From positions 496,001-560,000 of the forward strand of contig NZ_POAF01000002.1 in the NCBI RefSeq assembly GCF_003309065.1: 64,000 bases of DNA, in the 5' to 3' direction. A program made the translations under genes and the position numbers. The notes under the pieces are model-generated. The model ran no database searches and was not told where the DNA came from. It saw only the letters and a list, made by a program, of their open reading frames with translations. Source of the DNA: Glutamicibacter soli. Lineage in GTDB: Bacteria > Actinomycetota > Actinomycetes > Actinomycetales > Micrococcaceae. Positions 1 to 8,144 of this stretch are shown here, piece after piece (position 1 is the first letter of the stretch; each line of letters begins with the position of its first letter).

Positions 1-1
1 G

Positions 2-316
<315 letters not shown>

Positions 317-355
317 TAGTCGCAGGGTCCTATCCGCCCCTATTACAGTGGTGCC

Positions 356-874
356 ATGACTCACATTATTACCATCGACAGCCATACGCCGCAGGTCGGC
401 CAGGATGTTTTCACCGCCCCTACCGCTACCCTGAGCGGGGACGTGGTGATGGGCGATCGTTCCAGCGCGTTCTACGGCGTTTCCGTGCGCGGAGACTCGG
501 CGCCGATCCGCGTTGGTGAAGGCAGCAACCTGCAGGACAACGTGGTGCTGCACGCCGACACCGGATACCCCTGCACCGTGGGTGCGGGCGTGTCCGTCGG
601 GCACAGCGCAGTGGTCCACGGGGCCACCGTGGGCGACGGCTGCCTGGTGGGCATGAACGCCACCATCATGAACGGCTCGGTCATCGGCGAGCAGTCTCTG
701 GTGGCCGCCGGTGCTCTGGTGCTTGAAGGCACCCAGGTTCCGCCACGCTCGCTGGTGGCAGGCGTCCCGGCCAAGGTTCGCCGCGAACTGACCGACGAGG
801 AGGTCGCCGGGCTGAAGAAGAACGCCGACACCTACCTTGGCCTGGCGGCCAAGCACCTGGTCGCCAATTCTTAG
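356..874 (+). CDS. gamma-class carbonic anhydrase family protein (left-handed beta-helix)
   Basis: 172 residues, the normal length for the bacterial gamma-carbonic-anhydrase / PaaY-like group. Isoleucine-patch hexapeptide repeats run through the middle (GDVVMGDRSSAF, VGAGVSVGHSAVVHG, VGDGCLVGM), followed by a C-terminal helix. Three histidines at the expected metal-ligand positions are visible: H66, H83 and H88. Family members are cytoplasmic trimers binding Zn or Fe; many are not proven to hydrate CO2. No strong ribosome-binding site precedes the ATG. The last 75 bases recur, slightly diverged, at 3063-3137. Confidence 0.9.
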   Translation: MTHIITIDSHTPQVGQDVFTAPTATLSGDVVMGDRSSAFYGVSVRGDSAPIRVGEGSNLQDNVVLHADTGYPCTVGAGVSVGHSAVVHGATVGDGCLVGMNATIMNGSVIGEQSLVAAGALVLEGTQVPPRSLVAGVPAKVRRELTDEEVAGLKKNADTYLGLAAKHLVANS

Positions 875-880
875 TCGCCT

Positions 881-926
881 AAAGGGCGGCCTTCCTTGCG
901 AGTAAGTTGAGTTGGCGGCCGCCCCT
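881..926 (+). terminator. hairpin after the carbonic anhydrase gene
   Basis: AAAGGGCGGCC is followed after a loop of about 23 bases by GGCGGCCGCCCCTT, forming a GC-rich stem just past the stop codon. There is no clear U-run, so termination is likely but not certain. The rest of 927-1122 shows no gene. Confidence 0.5.
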
Positions 927-1122
927 TCAGAGCGCCAGTGCTGAAGCTTAAGAAACGTTATTGAACGATTGGTAGACCGGGTAGTACTAAGATCTGATTC
1001 TGGCCTAGATTTAGGTAAACGTGCCCTTGCTGCTAACTCAATGACGAACAGGACCTACTAGTCATTACAGCCTCACCGCTAGCCGATGCAATGGCTTCAC
1101 CAGCTGCAGGACTTCTATATCC

Positions 1123-2700
1123 CTAGTTTCTTCGGATTATTCCTGTAAACCCAGCAACAAATAAAGTGAGCAAAGCCCAGCTTGCGCCTTGAGCAACCAT
1201 GGATACTATCGCCAAAGCTTCCCCGTCCGGCACCCTGGCAACTACTTGACAAGTTTCATTTACCCCCGTGGAAACCAGTGGTACAACCATATCGACAACC
1301 ATTTGAAATTGTTCTAACCCTGTACAAGTCGGGTCCGCTCCAGCGATTTTCAACTCCGAAGTCGATGCAAGGCCGTCCGAATAAACTCTCGTGACCAAGC
1401 AATAGACGACGGCAAAAATTGCGATAAGCCAAACGATTGGAAGCCATGAGAGATACCCAAAGCCCACAGTAATCCCCGTGAACGCGCCCCAAAGCCAATC
1501 TTTCACTCCCGGTTTACCACGTCGCAGCTGGTCAAAGCGCTGAGTAATAAGTGTTTTCCGCACACGCGAGTCGTGTCCCGCTTCAAAGAAATTATGGGCC
1601 AATTGCTGATATGGCTGCGCGGCATAGTCTAGAGTCTGCTTCTTAAGGAACTTCAGCCATGCTTTCGGTTGCTCGGTCGGGCAGCCTTCGTAAGATAAGC
1701 CGTCCACAACCCATTTGACTCCCCAACGTGATTTTTCCAGAATACCCGCGCCAATGTGAAGCGCACAGACCTTCGCCCCCTTCAAGCGTACTGCGCCATA
1801 TTCGCCGCTGCCACACGCGCAAAAATTTCCATCAAGGAATAGATCTCCGTCGACTGACAACCTATCGGCCAAAAGGGCAGGGCCTGTTTCGTTTGTCAAA
1901 ATCGCATCAGAAAGACTCAGCTGACCACCGATTTTCGTTCCCAGTAAACGCACCGCACCATGTTCCCCATTCCCAAATGCACGTAACTCTTCATCAAGGC
2001 GTAGATCACCATCCACCACTAACCCATCGGCAGAAAGTGCTGGCCCAGTCTCGTTCTTCATTACGGCATTCGAAAGGTCTAACCGCCCTCTGACGATCGC
2101 ACCAGTCAGTCGCACAGCGCCAAACTCCCCTGCACCATTAGAGCGAAACTTTTCACGAAGAAATAGATCACCCTCAACTAATAGCCGGTCGGCTAAAAGT
2201 GCAGGACCGGATTGGTTCTTCAACAACGAACCTGTAAAACTTAGGCGTCCGTTGATTCTAGCTCCGGTTAGGCACACCGCGCTATGAATTTTTGCCTTTC
2301 GGCTGCTTTCTACTGAAGCTTCAATAACGCAGTAGCGCAATTCTAATCGGGGAAAAATTGCCGACTCTGCGTCAATTCCCTGCTCAAAATAGCATGCCGT
2401 CATTTTCAAGGGAAATAGGCATTCAACATCTTCCAGATCCAAGCGTCCGCTAATCCTGGCTCCTCGAAGCTGTAGCCCACGGGGATCAACCGCTTCTAGA
2501 TCCGGAACAGTTCCCCTCATTATCTCACGGATCACAGAGGCACGGATTGTATGTCTGCTTCCCCAGGCCGCAATTACCGTTTCAGGAACTGACTCTGGCT
2601 TGTCATAATGCGGCTCTAAGTCCAGCTCGTCACCCTTCCGCATACATTCGAGAAGTCGTTTTTCCAACTTGGTGAGCTTCATGCGGAAATCATTGCACAT
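1123..2700 (-). CDS. beta-helix-repeat protein with C-terminal membrane segments, function unknown
   Basis: 525 residues; M7 (2682) is an alternative start and neither ATG has a good ribosome-binding site. An N-terminal segment with charged helices leads into repeated blocks of the form AVRLTGAxxxGRLDLSxAxL...GPALxADxLxVDGDLxL, about 40-45 residues per unit, which look like a right-handed beta-helix of the pentapeptide-repeat kind. Two or more hydrophobic segments near the C-terminus (from about residue 410, and at the very end) suggest membrane anchoring. Similar actinobacterial proteins are often labelled 'membrane-associated oxidoreductase', but no redox motif is visible and I do not adopt that name. 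The gene is AT-richer than its neighbours, in keeping with acquisition. Confidence 0.75.
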   Translation of the reverse strand: MCNDFRMKLTKLEKRLLECMRKGDELDLEPHYDKPESVPETVIAAWGSRHTIRASVIREIMRGTVPDLEAVDPRGLQLRGARISGRLDLEDVECLFPLKMTACYFEQGIDAESAIFPRLELRYCVIEASVESSRKAKIHSAVCLTGARINGRLSFTGSLLKNQSGPALLADRLLVEGDLFLREKFRSNGAGEFGAVRLTGAIVRGRLDLSNAVMKNETGPALSADGLVVDGDLRLDEELRAFGNGEHGAVRLLGTKIGGQLSLSDAILTNETGPALLADRLSVDGDLFLDGNFCACGSGEYGAVRLKGAKVCALHIGAGILEKSRWGVKWVVDGLSYEGCPTEQPKAWLKFLKKQTLDYAAQPYQQLAHNFFEAGHDSRVRKTLITQRFDQLRRGKPGVKDWLWGAFTGITVGFGYLSWLPIVWLIAIFAVVYCLVTRVYSDGLASTSELKIAGADPTCTGLEQFQMVVDMVVPLVSTGVNETCQVVARVPDGEALAIVSMVAQGASWALLTLFVAGFTGIIRRN

Positions 2701-2825
2701 CTACAGTTAAAATGGACGTTTCCAAACACACCTTGCCGAAACCCGACGCCGCGGCCATGGCATCAGTCCTTCAGCGACCCCAGCAATCAACGACACCGGG
2801 CCTGGTTTGTATATACACCGACCGT

Positions 2826-3052
2826 CAGGCAGACGCCATTCTTTGTGCTGAACTCCTTCTGTTCTGGCGGCCTTGGCCGCCGTTGCCAGCCCGCGTTCCA
2901 GATCGATGATCCGGTCTTAGGTCTCCTCGATGCCCACCGAAAGCCGGACCAGGTTGGCCGGGATTTCCAGCGGAGCGCCGATCAGCGATGCATGGGTCAT
3001 TTCGCGCGGGTGGCAGACCAGGGATTCCACCTGCCGAGGGAGACCGAGGGCT
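2826..3052 (-). pseudogene. C-terminal remnant of a metB-like trans-sulfuration enzyme
   Basis: Read on the minus strand this encodes residues closely matching the C-terminus of the intact gene at 9638-10843: VESLVCHPREMTHASLIG, PLEIPANLVRLSVGIEE, then DLERGLATAAKAA. An in-frame stop (TAA, minus-strand complement of 2916-2918) and a frameshift near 3030 (SVSLG|VESL) show it is dead. There is no upstream coding sequence, so it is a 3'-end fragment only. It is clearly diverged from the local metB copy, so it came from a related allele or an old duplication. Confidence 0.8.
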
Positions 3053-3062
3053 GAGTGATGGC

Positions 3063-3137
3063 GAGGTCGCCGGGCTGAAGAAGAACGCCGACACCTACCT
3101 TGGCCTGGCCGCCAAGCACCGGGACGCCAACTCCTGA
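3063..3137 (+). pseudogene. duplicated 3' tail of the carbonic anhydrase gene
   Basis: These 25 codons, including a stop, correspond to the last 25 codons of the gene ending at 874 (800-874). The first 46 bases are identical; afterwards a few substitutions change HLVANS to HRDANS and the stop from TAG to TGA. No other part of the gene is present. It lies about 10 bases from the metB remnant, which is on the opposite strand. Confidence 0.88.
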
Positions 3138-3157
3138 CCCACTGCGGGCCGGCTGCC

Positions 3158-4039
3158 CTACCCGCGTTCCACGGGCAGCCACAGCTCGCAGGTGGCGGTG
3201 CTGAAGTCCTCGGACCGTTCAAGCACCGCCACCATGGACGGGCCTTCGCGCAGCAGCCACGGATTCGACGGGAACCACTGCGTAGCGGTGGAAGCCCAGA
3301 CGTTCTGCAGGGCCGCAGGGTAAGGACCCGACGTGCGGAACACCGCCCAGGTCCCGGCGGGAACCGTGATGGCATCTAAGTCTTCCCGCACGGTCCCATC
3401 CAGCATCGCGACACCTTGCAGGTATGTCAGTTCAGCTCCTTCCCGGTAGTCGGCATCCACCTCCGCGCTGACCTGGAGCAGGCCTGCCGGCTCGGTATTG
3501 GCCAATTCCTTGAGCCTGGCATGTTCGGCCAGCGGCAACGAGGCGATATGGGCCTGGATCTGCGGGTTCACCCCTTCATGGATCAACGGCACACGGGCAG
3601 CATGGCCCACCGGCTTGAATTCCGGACGTTCAACAATTCGGGCATCCATGGGGACACTCCCTTCGACTGTCAGGCTGAACCTGAGTATTGGTTGGCTTCG
3701 AAGGGGGCCTCCGTCACGACGGACATCGCCCGGGCCAGCGCCGTGCACCGCACGGAACGCCGGCCCGAAAGCTTATGCCGAGCTGTAGCCATAGCGCACG
3801 GCGAGACCCAGCAGGTCCTGGCCTTCCAGAAGGTCTGCGGCCGCCACCGTCATGCGTCGACGGCGCACGTACTCGGACAGCGGCATTCCTGCCAGCGAAG
3901 AGAACATGCGGCGCACGTGGTACACGGTGGTACCCGCGCCCTCCAACAACTGGCCGAAATCGATCTCGGCATCGAGCTGCAGTTCTATCTGCTCCATGAG
4001 CCGATTCAGAATTCCGATCATGTTCCCACCCTTCACCAT
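3158..4039 (-). pseudogene. AraC-family regulator with GyrI-like effector domain, interrupted by a stop codon
   Basis: Reading from ATG 4039, the first 88 residues hold an AraC helix-turn-helix start (VYHVRRMFSSLAGMPLSEY ... LLGLAVRYGYSSA). A TAA then occurs at 3773-3775, and translation continues in the same frame (AFRAVHGAGPGDVRR) into a GyrI-like small-molecule-binding domain ending at 3158. Combined length is about 293 codons, normal for the family. The second copy near 5.9 kb has SAEAFVRAF here, so a GAA-to-TAA change is the simplest explanation. The C-terminal piece could restart at 3748 or at the PMDARIVERPE methionine. Confidence 0.85.
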
Positions 4040-4044
4040 CCACT

Positions 4045-4095
4045 ATCCCGAGGGGAAGCATAGTCGCGCCCGACTTTTGCGGTTCGTTCAGATCA
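4045..4095. repeat. 51-bp direct repeat, left copy
   Basis: Matches 5769-5819 at 47 of 51 positions in the same orientation. It covers the region just upstream of the AraC start codon. Together the copies bracket the AbiE toxin-antitoxin module. Confidence 0.88.
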
Positions 4096-4241
4096 GTAGG
4101 TTGAAAAATGTCTTTTCAAACTGCTCCGACGCAGCAGTAGAAGCCAAGCGACGAAGATACAACGCTAACGGTTACCTCCATTGCGCTCCCGCATGCCGCA
4201 CTATATAAAATCTGGCCTCGCAGTGAAATCCGCTCTTCGCG

Positions 4242-5056
4242 TTAGAAAGCAGGTCCCAATTCTCCATCTGTTGCGAAGCCTTGAGGGTTTCTAGAGAGAA
4301 TATCGAGAGCGTAGAGGCCATCGCGGCGGCGGTCTTCCTCAATAAGTGCCCAGGCAGGGTGGATTAGAATTGAGAGTTGCTTATAGAGTCCAATGATCCG
4401 GGACCGGTCAGATCCTTGAAGCTCTACTACCAGTGCGAGCGGATCGCTGATTATCGTCGATAGCAAAGCGGCATCTTCCAAGTGCCGGCCCCGGTCCCTG
4501 GTGTCCTCTCGGTATGCTGCGCCTTTTAACACCAGCGCCGCCAGTGCGTTGGGGATGCTCATCGTGGTGTTTACTGTCCCTGCAGAATCCAGGATCCGGC
4601 AGTTGGCAGTGCGCTTCAAGGCCTGTGTTCCTGCAGAGACTTGGAATGGTTCTCGGCCGCCGATGGTCAGGGGTGGTTTGGAGATTCCATGGTCGGCGAC
4701 CATGACATCAACTGTTTCCACGAGTCCATTGCGTTGCCGGGTGAATCGGTGGGATGGTGAGTCCTTGTGCACGGGCAATTGCAGTTCATAGCCGAGCTGA
4801 GACAGCGTACGACTCACCTCAGGCCCGGTCACCGATCCGGTTTCCACATGGAGCACCAGGTCAACGTCTGTTGTAGGACGGTTGAGGGGAACGTTCGCTA
4901 TGGCAGCGTGCAACTGCACCATGGGACCTCCGACGAGAGTCCATTTCGAGGTGTCGAAGGCTTGGGCCAGTTCCAGTCACTGCGGCCAGGGGCTGGCCAT
5001 CCTCCTGCAGGGATTTCGACGCTGATGGTTGGGCGTTGACGTCTCTTATTGGTCAT
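4242..5056 (-). pseudogene. AbiEii-type nucleotidyltransferase toxin, frameshifted near the N-terminus
   Basis: The probable start is ATG 5056, overlapping the antitoxin stop by 11 bases. Its first about 27 codons (MTNKRRQRPTISVEIPAGGW...) run out of frame near 4975. The rest continues in another frame as LELAQAFDTSKWTLVGGPM then VQLHAAIANVPLNRPTTDVD. The GG and DVD elements of the polymerase-beta-type nucleotidyltransferase fold are both visible. An in-frame TGA at 4977-4979 closes the second frame upstream. The largest intact frame, from ATG 4922, would begin after the GG motif. A 4-base loss in a CTGGCTGG-like run would explain the shift. AbiE toxins modify tRNA or nucleotides in phage-exclusion toxin-antitoxin systems. 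Confidence 0.78.
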
Positions 5057-5729
5057 GCAGCAACTCTTCGATTTTTGCTTTTCCAGCGGAACGCTCACGT
5101 GTGGAGTGCGCGTCTTGCAGATCAACCGCGATGGCGGCTATTGGCACTTTGCCGTCTTCCAGGGGCAGTGCGAAGTGGATTTCCCTGATCAGGATGTCCC
5201 CGGTTGCATCTTCCCGGAGCCCGAGTTTACGGGCATTTTTGTCGATGAATCCGGCTTTCGCGTAGCCCTCCAGGGCAGTCGATCCTGCTGCCAGACCGAA
5301 GGAGCTGGCGATACGCTGGTCTTTGAGGATTCCAGTGCCGGTGAGGCCTATGGTTTTGGCTAGCTGGGCTTTGGATGAGGCGCCGCCGCGGAAGCGGCGT
5401 GGTGTGGCACGGTTGCGGACGAGCTGCTGGAATTCTTCGGCGGTGATACTGGCAAGCCTCTTCCGAAGCCGCCATAGTTCACTTGAGGACAACCAGGTGA
5501 CTTTCTGGCCAGAGAGCAAGAAGAGGGCGGCCCACGCGGTTTGATCTGTCCACAAACGGCCCGCGCGTTTGCCTTCGCGGTGTACGCGATGCACCGAATC
5601 TGCATCGATCAGAAGCATGCGCCCAACCACACCAGTTTGTTCCAGGCGTCCGGTTTTCAGCATTTTCCTGACAGCTTCGGTGGTAACTTGCAAGACCTCC
5701 GCGGCTTGGCGTGTAGTCATCGTCCCCAT
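5046..5729 (-). CDS. AbiEi-like antitoxin / DNA-binding protein
   Basis: The frame is open to 5765, but ATG 5729 or 5720 fits better, with an N-terminal helix-turn-helix at the start (MTTRQAAEVLQVTTEAVRKM). About 227 residues. The rest has AbiEi-like features: LASITAEEFQQLVRNRA, then a C-terminal part that is probably the toxin-neutralising domain. The stop at 5046-5048 overlaps the toxin ATG (5054-5056), the usual translational coupling of AbiE operons. A TTGACA-like element lies about 30 bases upstream of ATG 5729, so a leaderless transcript is possible. The assignment rests on its toxin neighbour and on the domain layout. Confidence 0.72.
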   Translation of the reverse strand: MGTMTTRQAAEVLQVTTEAVRKMLKTGRLEQTGVVGRMLLIDADSVHRVHREGKRAGRLWTDQTAWAALFLLSGQKVTWLSSSELWRLRKRLASITAEEFQQLVRNRATPRRFRGGASSKAQLAKTIGLTGTGILKDQRIASSFGLAAGSTALEGYAKAGFIDKNARKLGLREDATGDILIREIHFALPLEDGKVPIAAIAVDLQDAHSTRERSAGKAKIEELLHDQ

Positions 5730-5768
5730 GACACATGGGTACTGTCGAGCAAACCATTGTGTCAATCA

Positions 5769-5819
5769 ATCCCGAGGGTAAACATAGTCGCGCCCGACTT
5801 TTGCGGTTCGTTTCGATCA
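5769..5819. repeat. 51-bp direct repeat, right copy
   Basis: Copy of 4045-4095 with four substitutions. It sits just outside the antitoxin start and just before the second AraC fragment, so the 1.67-kb AbiE module lies exactly between the two copies. Confidence 0.88.
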
Positions 5820-5871
5820 ACCCAATACTGAAGCGTCGGCCTTGAATTGCCTCAGCCACCAGAGCCTCGTG

Positions 5872-6048
5872 CCAGCATTCCCTTCGACGGTCAGGCTGAA
5901 CCTGAGTATTGGTTCGATTCGAAAGGGGTCGCATTCACGACGAACATCGCATGGGCCTGCACCGTGCACCGCACGGAACGCCCGGACGAAGGCTTCCGCC
6001 GAGCCGCAGCCGTATCGTACGGCAAGACCCAGCAGATCCAGGATCTTC
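5872..6048 (-). pseudogene. internal fragment of an AraC/GyrI regulator
   Basis: On the minus strand this encodes ILDLLGLAVRYGCGSAEAF, then VRAFRAVHGAGPCDVRR and PILRFSLTVEG, homologous to the middle of the gene at 3158-4039. Neither the N-terminal helices nor the effector domain is present. It abuts the serine recombinase remnant on one side and the direct repeat on the other. Confidence 0.75.
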
Positions 6049-6405
6049 TTGAGGCCGGCGCCACTCGTGGTGACCTCTACATCGACCACAGGCACCCGGG
6101 GCACTTGCGAAAGCTCCCGGACTGGATAAAGCGTTCCACGCTCTGTATCCGGATGATGCTCTCGTGACCACCACCCTGGATCAACTCGGGTACTCCACCC
6201 AGAAAATGCTCGAACTAGCCGAAGATCTACGCAAACGCAGCACCACCGGCGGCGACCTCGTCGGATACCGCCCTACCTTCATAGATTCACAAATCCGCAC
6301 CGCCGCAAAACCCATCCAATCCGGGAAACCAGCACCCCGAATCACCAAAGACATGGGAATGTCTGGCGCACGCTTTGCCACAGAATCAAAGAGCATCAGA
6401 CCTAA
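6046..6405 (+). pseudogene. serine recombinase (resolvase/invertase) remnant
   Basis: Plus-strand fragments in shifting frames match the resolvase fold in order: EAGATRGDLYIDH, a frameshift near 6090, then APGLDKAFHALYPDDALV and TTLDQLGYSTQKMLELAEDL. After an internal deletion comes a C-terminal helix-turn-helix-like end (DSQIRTAAKPIQSGKP, ITKDMGMSGARF). The N-terminal catalytic serine region is missing. This is the wreck of an invertase or transposon resolvase that may have helped shape the region. Confidence 0.75.
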
Positions 6406-6500
6406 ACGGCTCTTGCATTCACCATGCTTAGCAAACCGAACTTGTCGGCCATGAAACATATACTGCTACAAATAGCTTTAATGCATGATGGGGGTCATCA

Positions 6501-7049
6501 ATGGTTCATAAGGTACCTACTGCTCGAATTCGTTTCGATAAGGGATTCTGGGGTTCCTCTGGCAAGCTAGTACTCACTCTAGGGAAGAAAGAGTATCCGG
6601 TGCGAAAGATCAGCCGATCAGAGTACGAATACCTCCTTTCCCGCCAGATAGACCAGCCGAAAATTTTGGCGCGAGTCAGAGGAAAAAACTACTGGTTCTT
6701 CCAAAACACTATCTACGCCGATCTCGATGACCTCAAAGCCAGCCAAGTCTACGCAGTGATCAAGGCCGACCGCTTGCGACGACAGCGGAAAGTAGAGAAT
6801 TCGGTAGCACTTGAACACCTCAGGCATCAGCCAGTAGTACGTCGTGGGATCCCTGACGACGTCAAGCTACTGGTCTTGCATCGAGATCAAGGCCATTGCT
6901 GCCATTGCGGCTCAGAGTCCGACCTTCAATTTGACCACATCATCCCTCTCTCTCGCGGTGGAAGCAGCAATCCCGAAAACCTGCAGATCCTCTGCGGACC
7001 ATGCAACCGCGCAAAGGGCGCTAACGTCACCGTTCGACGTCTCGACTAG
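6501..7049 (+). CDS. HNH endonuclease
   Basis: 182 residues. The C-terminal HNH nuclease domain (about residues 117-175) has two cysteine pairs for structural zinc (C133/C136 and C165/C168), a DH pair at 145-146, and N157, N160 and N169. The first 100 residues are unassigned and basic. GGGGG lies 8 bases before the ATG. It is the first of three same-strand genes with short gaps (55 and 14 bases), next to a Mrr-type nuclease and a HhH protein, which suggests a role in attacking foreign or modified DNA. Role is inferred from context. Confidence 0.85.
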   Translation: MVHKVPTARIRFDKGFWGSSGKLVLTLGKKEYPVRKISRSEYEYLLSRQIDQPKILARVRGKNYWFFQNTIYADLDDLKASQVYAVIKADRLRRQRKVENSVALEHLRHQPVVRRGIPDDVKLLVLHRDQGHCCHCGSESDLQFDHIIPLSRGGSSNPENLQILCGPCNRAKGANVTVRRLD

Positions 7050-7104
7050 AAAAATTCGACCTAAACGCAACCGCTAGATAGTACCCGTGAAAGAAGAACA
7101 CATC

Positions 7105-8130
7105 ATGCAGGTATGGGGCCTCCATAACGACACCCTCACCACCGAACTGACTGAGGAGAACTTCGTCAGCCTCAGCTGGGACACCATTTCAGATCTCTCG
7201 CATATCCCGGGCGGTCGCGAAGGACTCAAAGCCGAGCTCGCCCGCATCATCCCCGAAGAACGCCGCAAAGCAATCCCCACCTGGGCTGGCATGCTCTTTC
7301 GATTCCGGGAGGAAATGCAGATCGGGGACATCGTTGTCGCGCCATACAAACCCGACAGCACCATTAACATCGGTATCATCAGCAGTGACTACTATTTCGA
7401 TTCCACAGCACCTACCCACCGGCACCGGCGCAAAGTGCAATGGAAGAAAATCGGTCTCTCCCGCACCGTTTTCACCCAACCAGCACTCTATGAAATTGGC
7501 TCAGCGCTGACGCTCTTCAAAGTCAGCAAGCACACGCACGAGTTCCTCGCCGCCCTCAAAACTCGCACCGAAGACATCGAAAAAGTCACCGCGGTCGTCG
7601 AACAAGCCGCAGCCCGCAACACCTCCGAGGACGAGGTTTCCGATGAACCCCGGGCATCCAGGATCGAACGCCATACCCGAGATTTCGTCCTTGAAGTACT
7701 TCAAGAGCGCATCACTCCACGCCAGTTCGAGGAGTTCAGCGCCGATCTTTTGCGGGCACTCGGGTACCAAGCACGGGTCACTGCCTATTCGCAGGACGGA
7801 GGGGTGGATGTCATCGCTCATAAAGACCCTCTCGGGGTCGAACCGCCACTGATCAAAGTCCAGTGCAAACGCATGACCGCCACGATTGGCGCTCCTGAAG
7901 TACAGCAACTCATCGGTGTCCAAGGTGCCGGCGAACTCGTAGTATTCATGACCCTAGGAACCTACAGCCGCGACGCTCTGGCGCTCGAACGTCAACGACC
8001 AGGACTGCGCTTGATCACTGGCGAGGACATTGTCTCCCTCGTTCTGGAACATTACGCAGCGCTTCCTGAACGGTGGCGAACCATCATGCCTCTGACGCCA
8101 CTGCTCGTCGTCGCCGACACTGCATCTTGA
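7105..8130 (+). CDS. Mrr-type restriction endonuclease with N-terminal PUA/EVE-like domain
   Basis: 341 residues from ATG 7105, which follows AAGAAG; the in-frame GTG 7087 is an alternative. Residues 1-145 (WGLHND, FVSLSWD, IGDIVVAPYK) resemble an EVE/PUA-type modified-base-reading domain. The C-terminal third holds a PD-(D/E)XK Mrr catalytic core: E210 in EEFSADLL, D235 in QDGGVDV and Q253-C-K255 in KVQCKR. All expected catalytic residues are present. Such enzymes usually cleave DNA carrying modified bases. The next gene starts 14 bases downstream. Confidence 0.85.
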   Translation: MQVWGLHNDTLTTELTEENFVSLSWDTISDLSHIPGGREGLKAELARIIPEERRKAIPTWAGMLFRFREEMQIGDIVVAPYKPDSTINIGIISSDYYFDSTAPTHRHRRKVQWKKIGLSRTVFTQPALYEIGSALTLFKVSKHTHEFLAALKTRTEDIEKVTAVVEQAAARNTSEDEVSDEPRASRIERHTRDFVLEVLQERITPRQFEEFSADLLRALGYQARVTAYSQDGGVDVIAHKDPLGVEPPLIKVQCKRMTATIGAPEVQQLIGVQGAGELVVFMTLGTYSRDALALERQRPGLRLITGEDIVSLVLEHYAALPERWRTIMPLTPLLVVADTAS

Positions 8131-8144
8131 CCATGGAGAAAATC

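Noticed and set aside
960-1110. Possible tRNA-like or structured RNA in the gap after the carbonic anhydrase gene
   Set aside because: No acceptor stem pairing or T-loop consensus could be traced.
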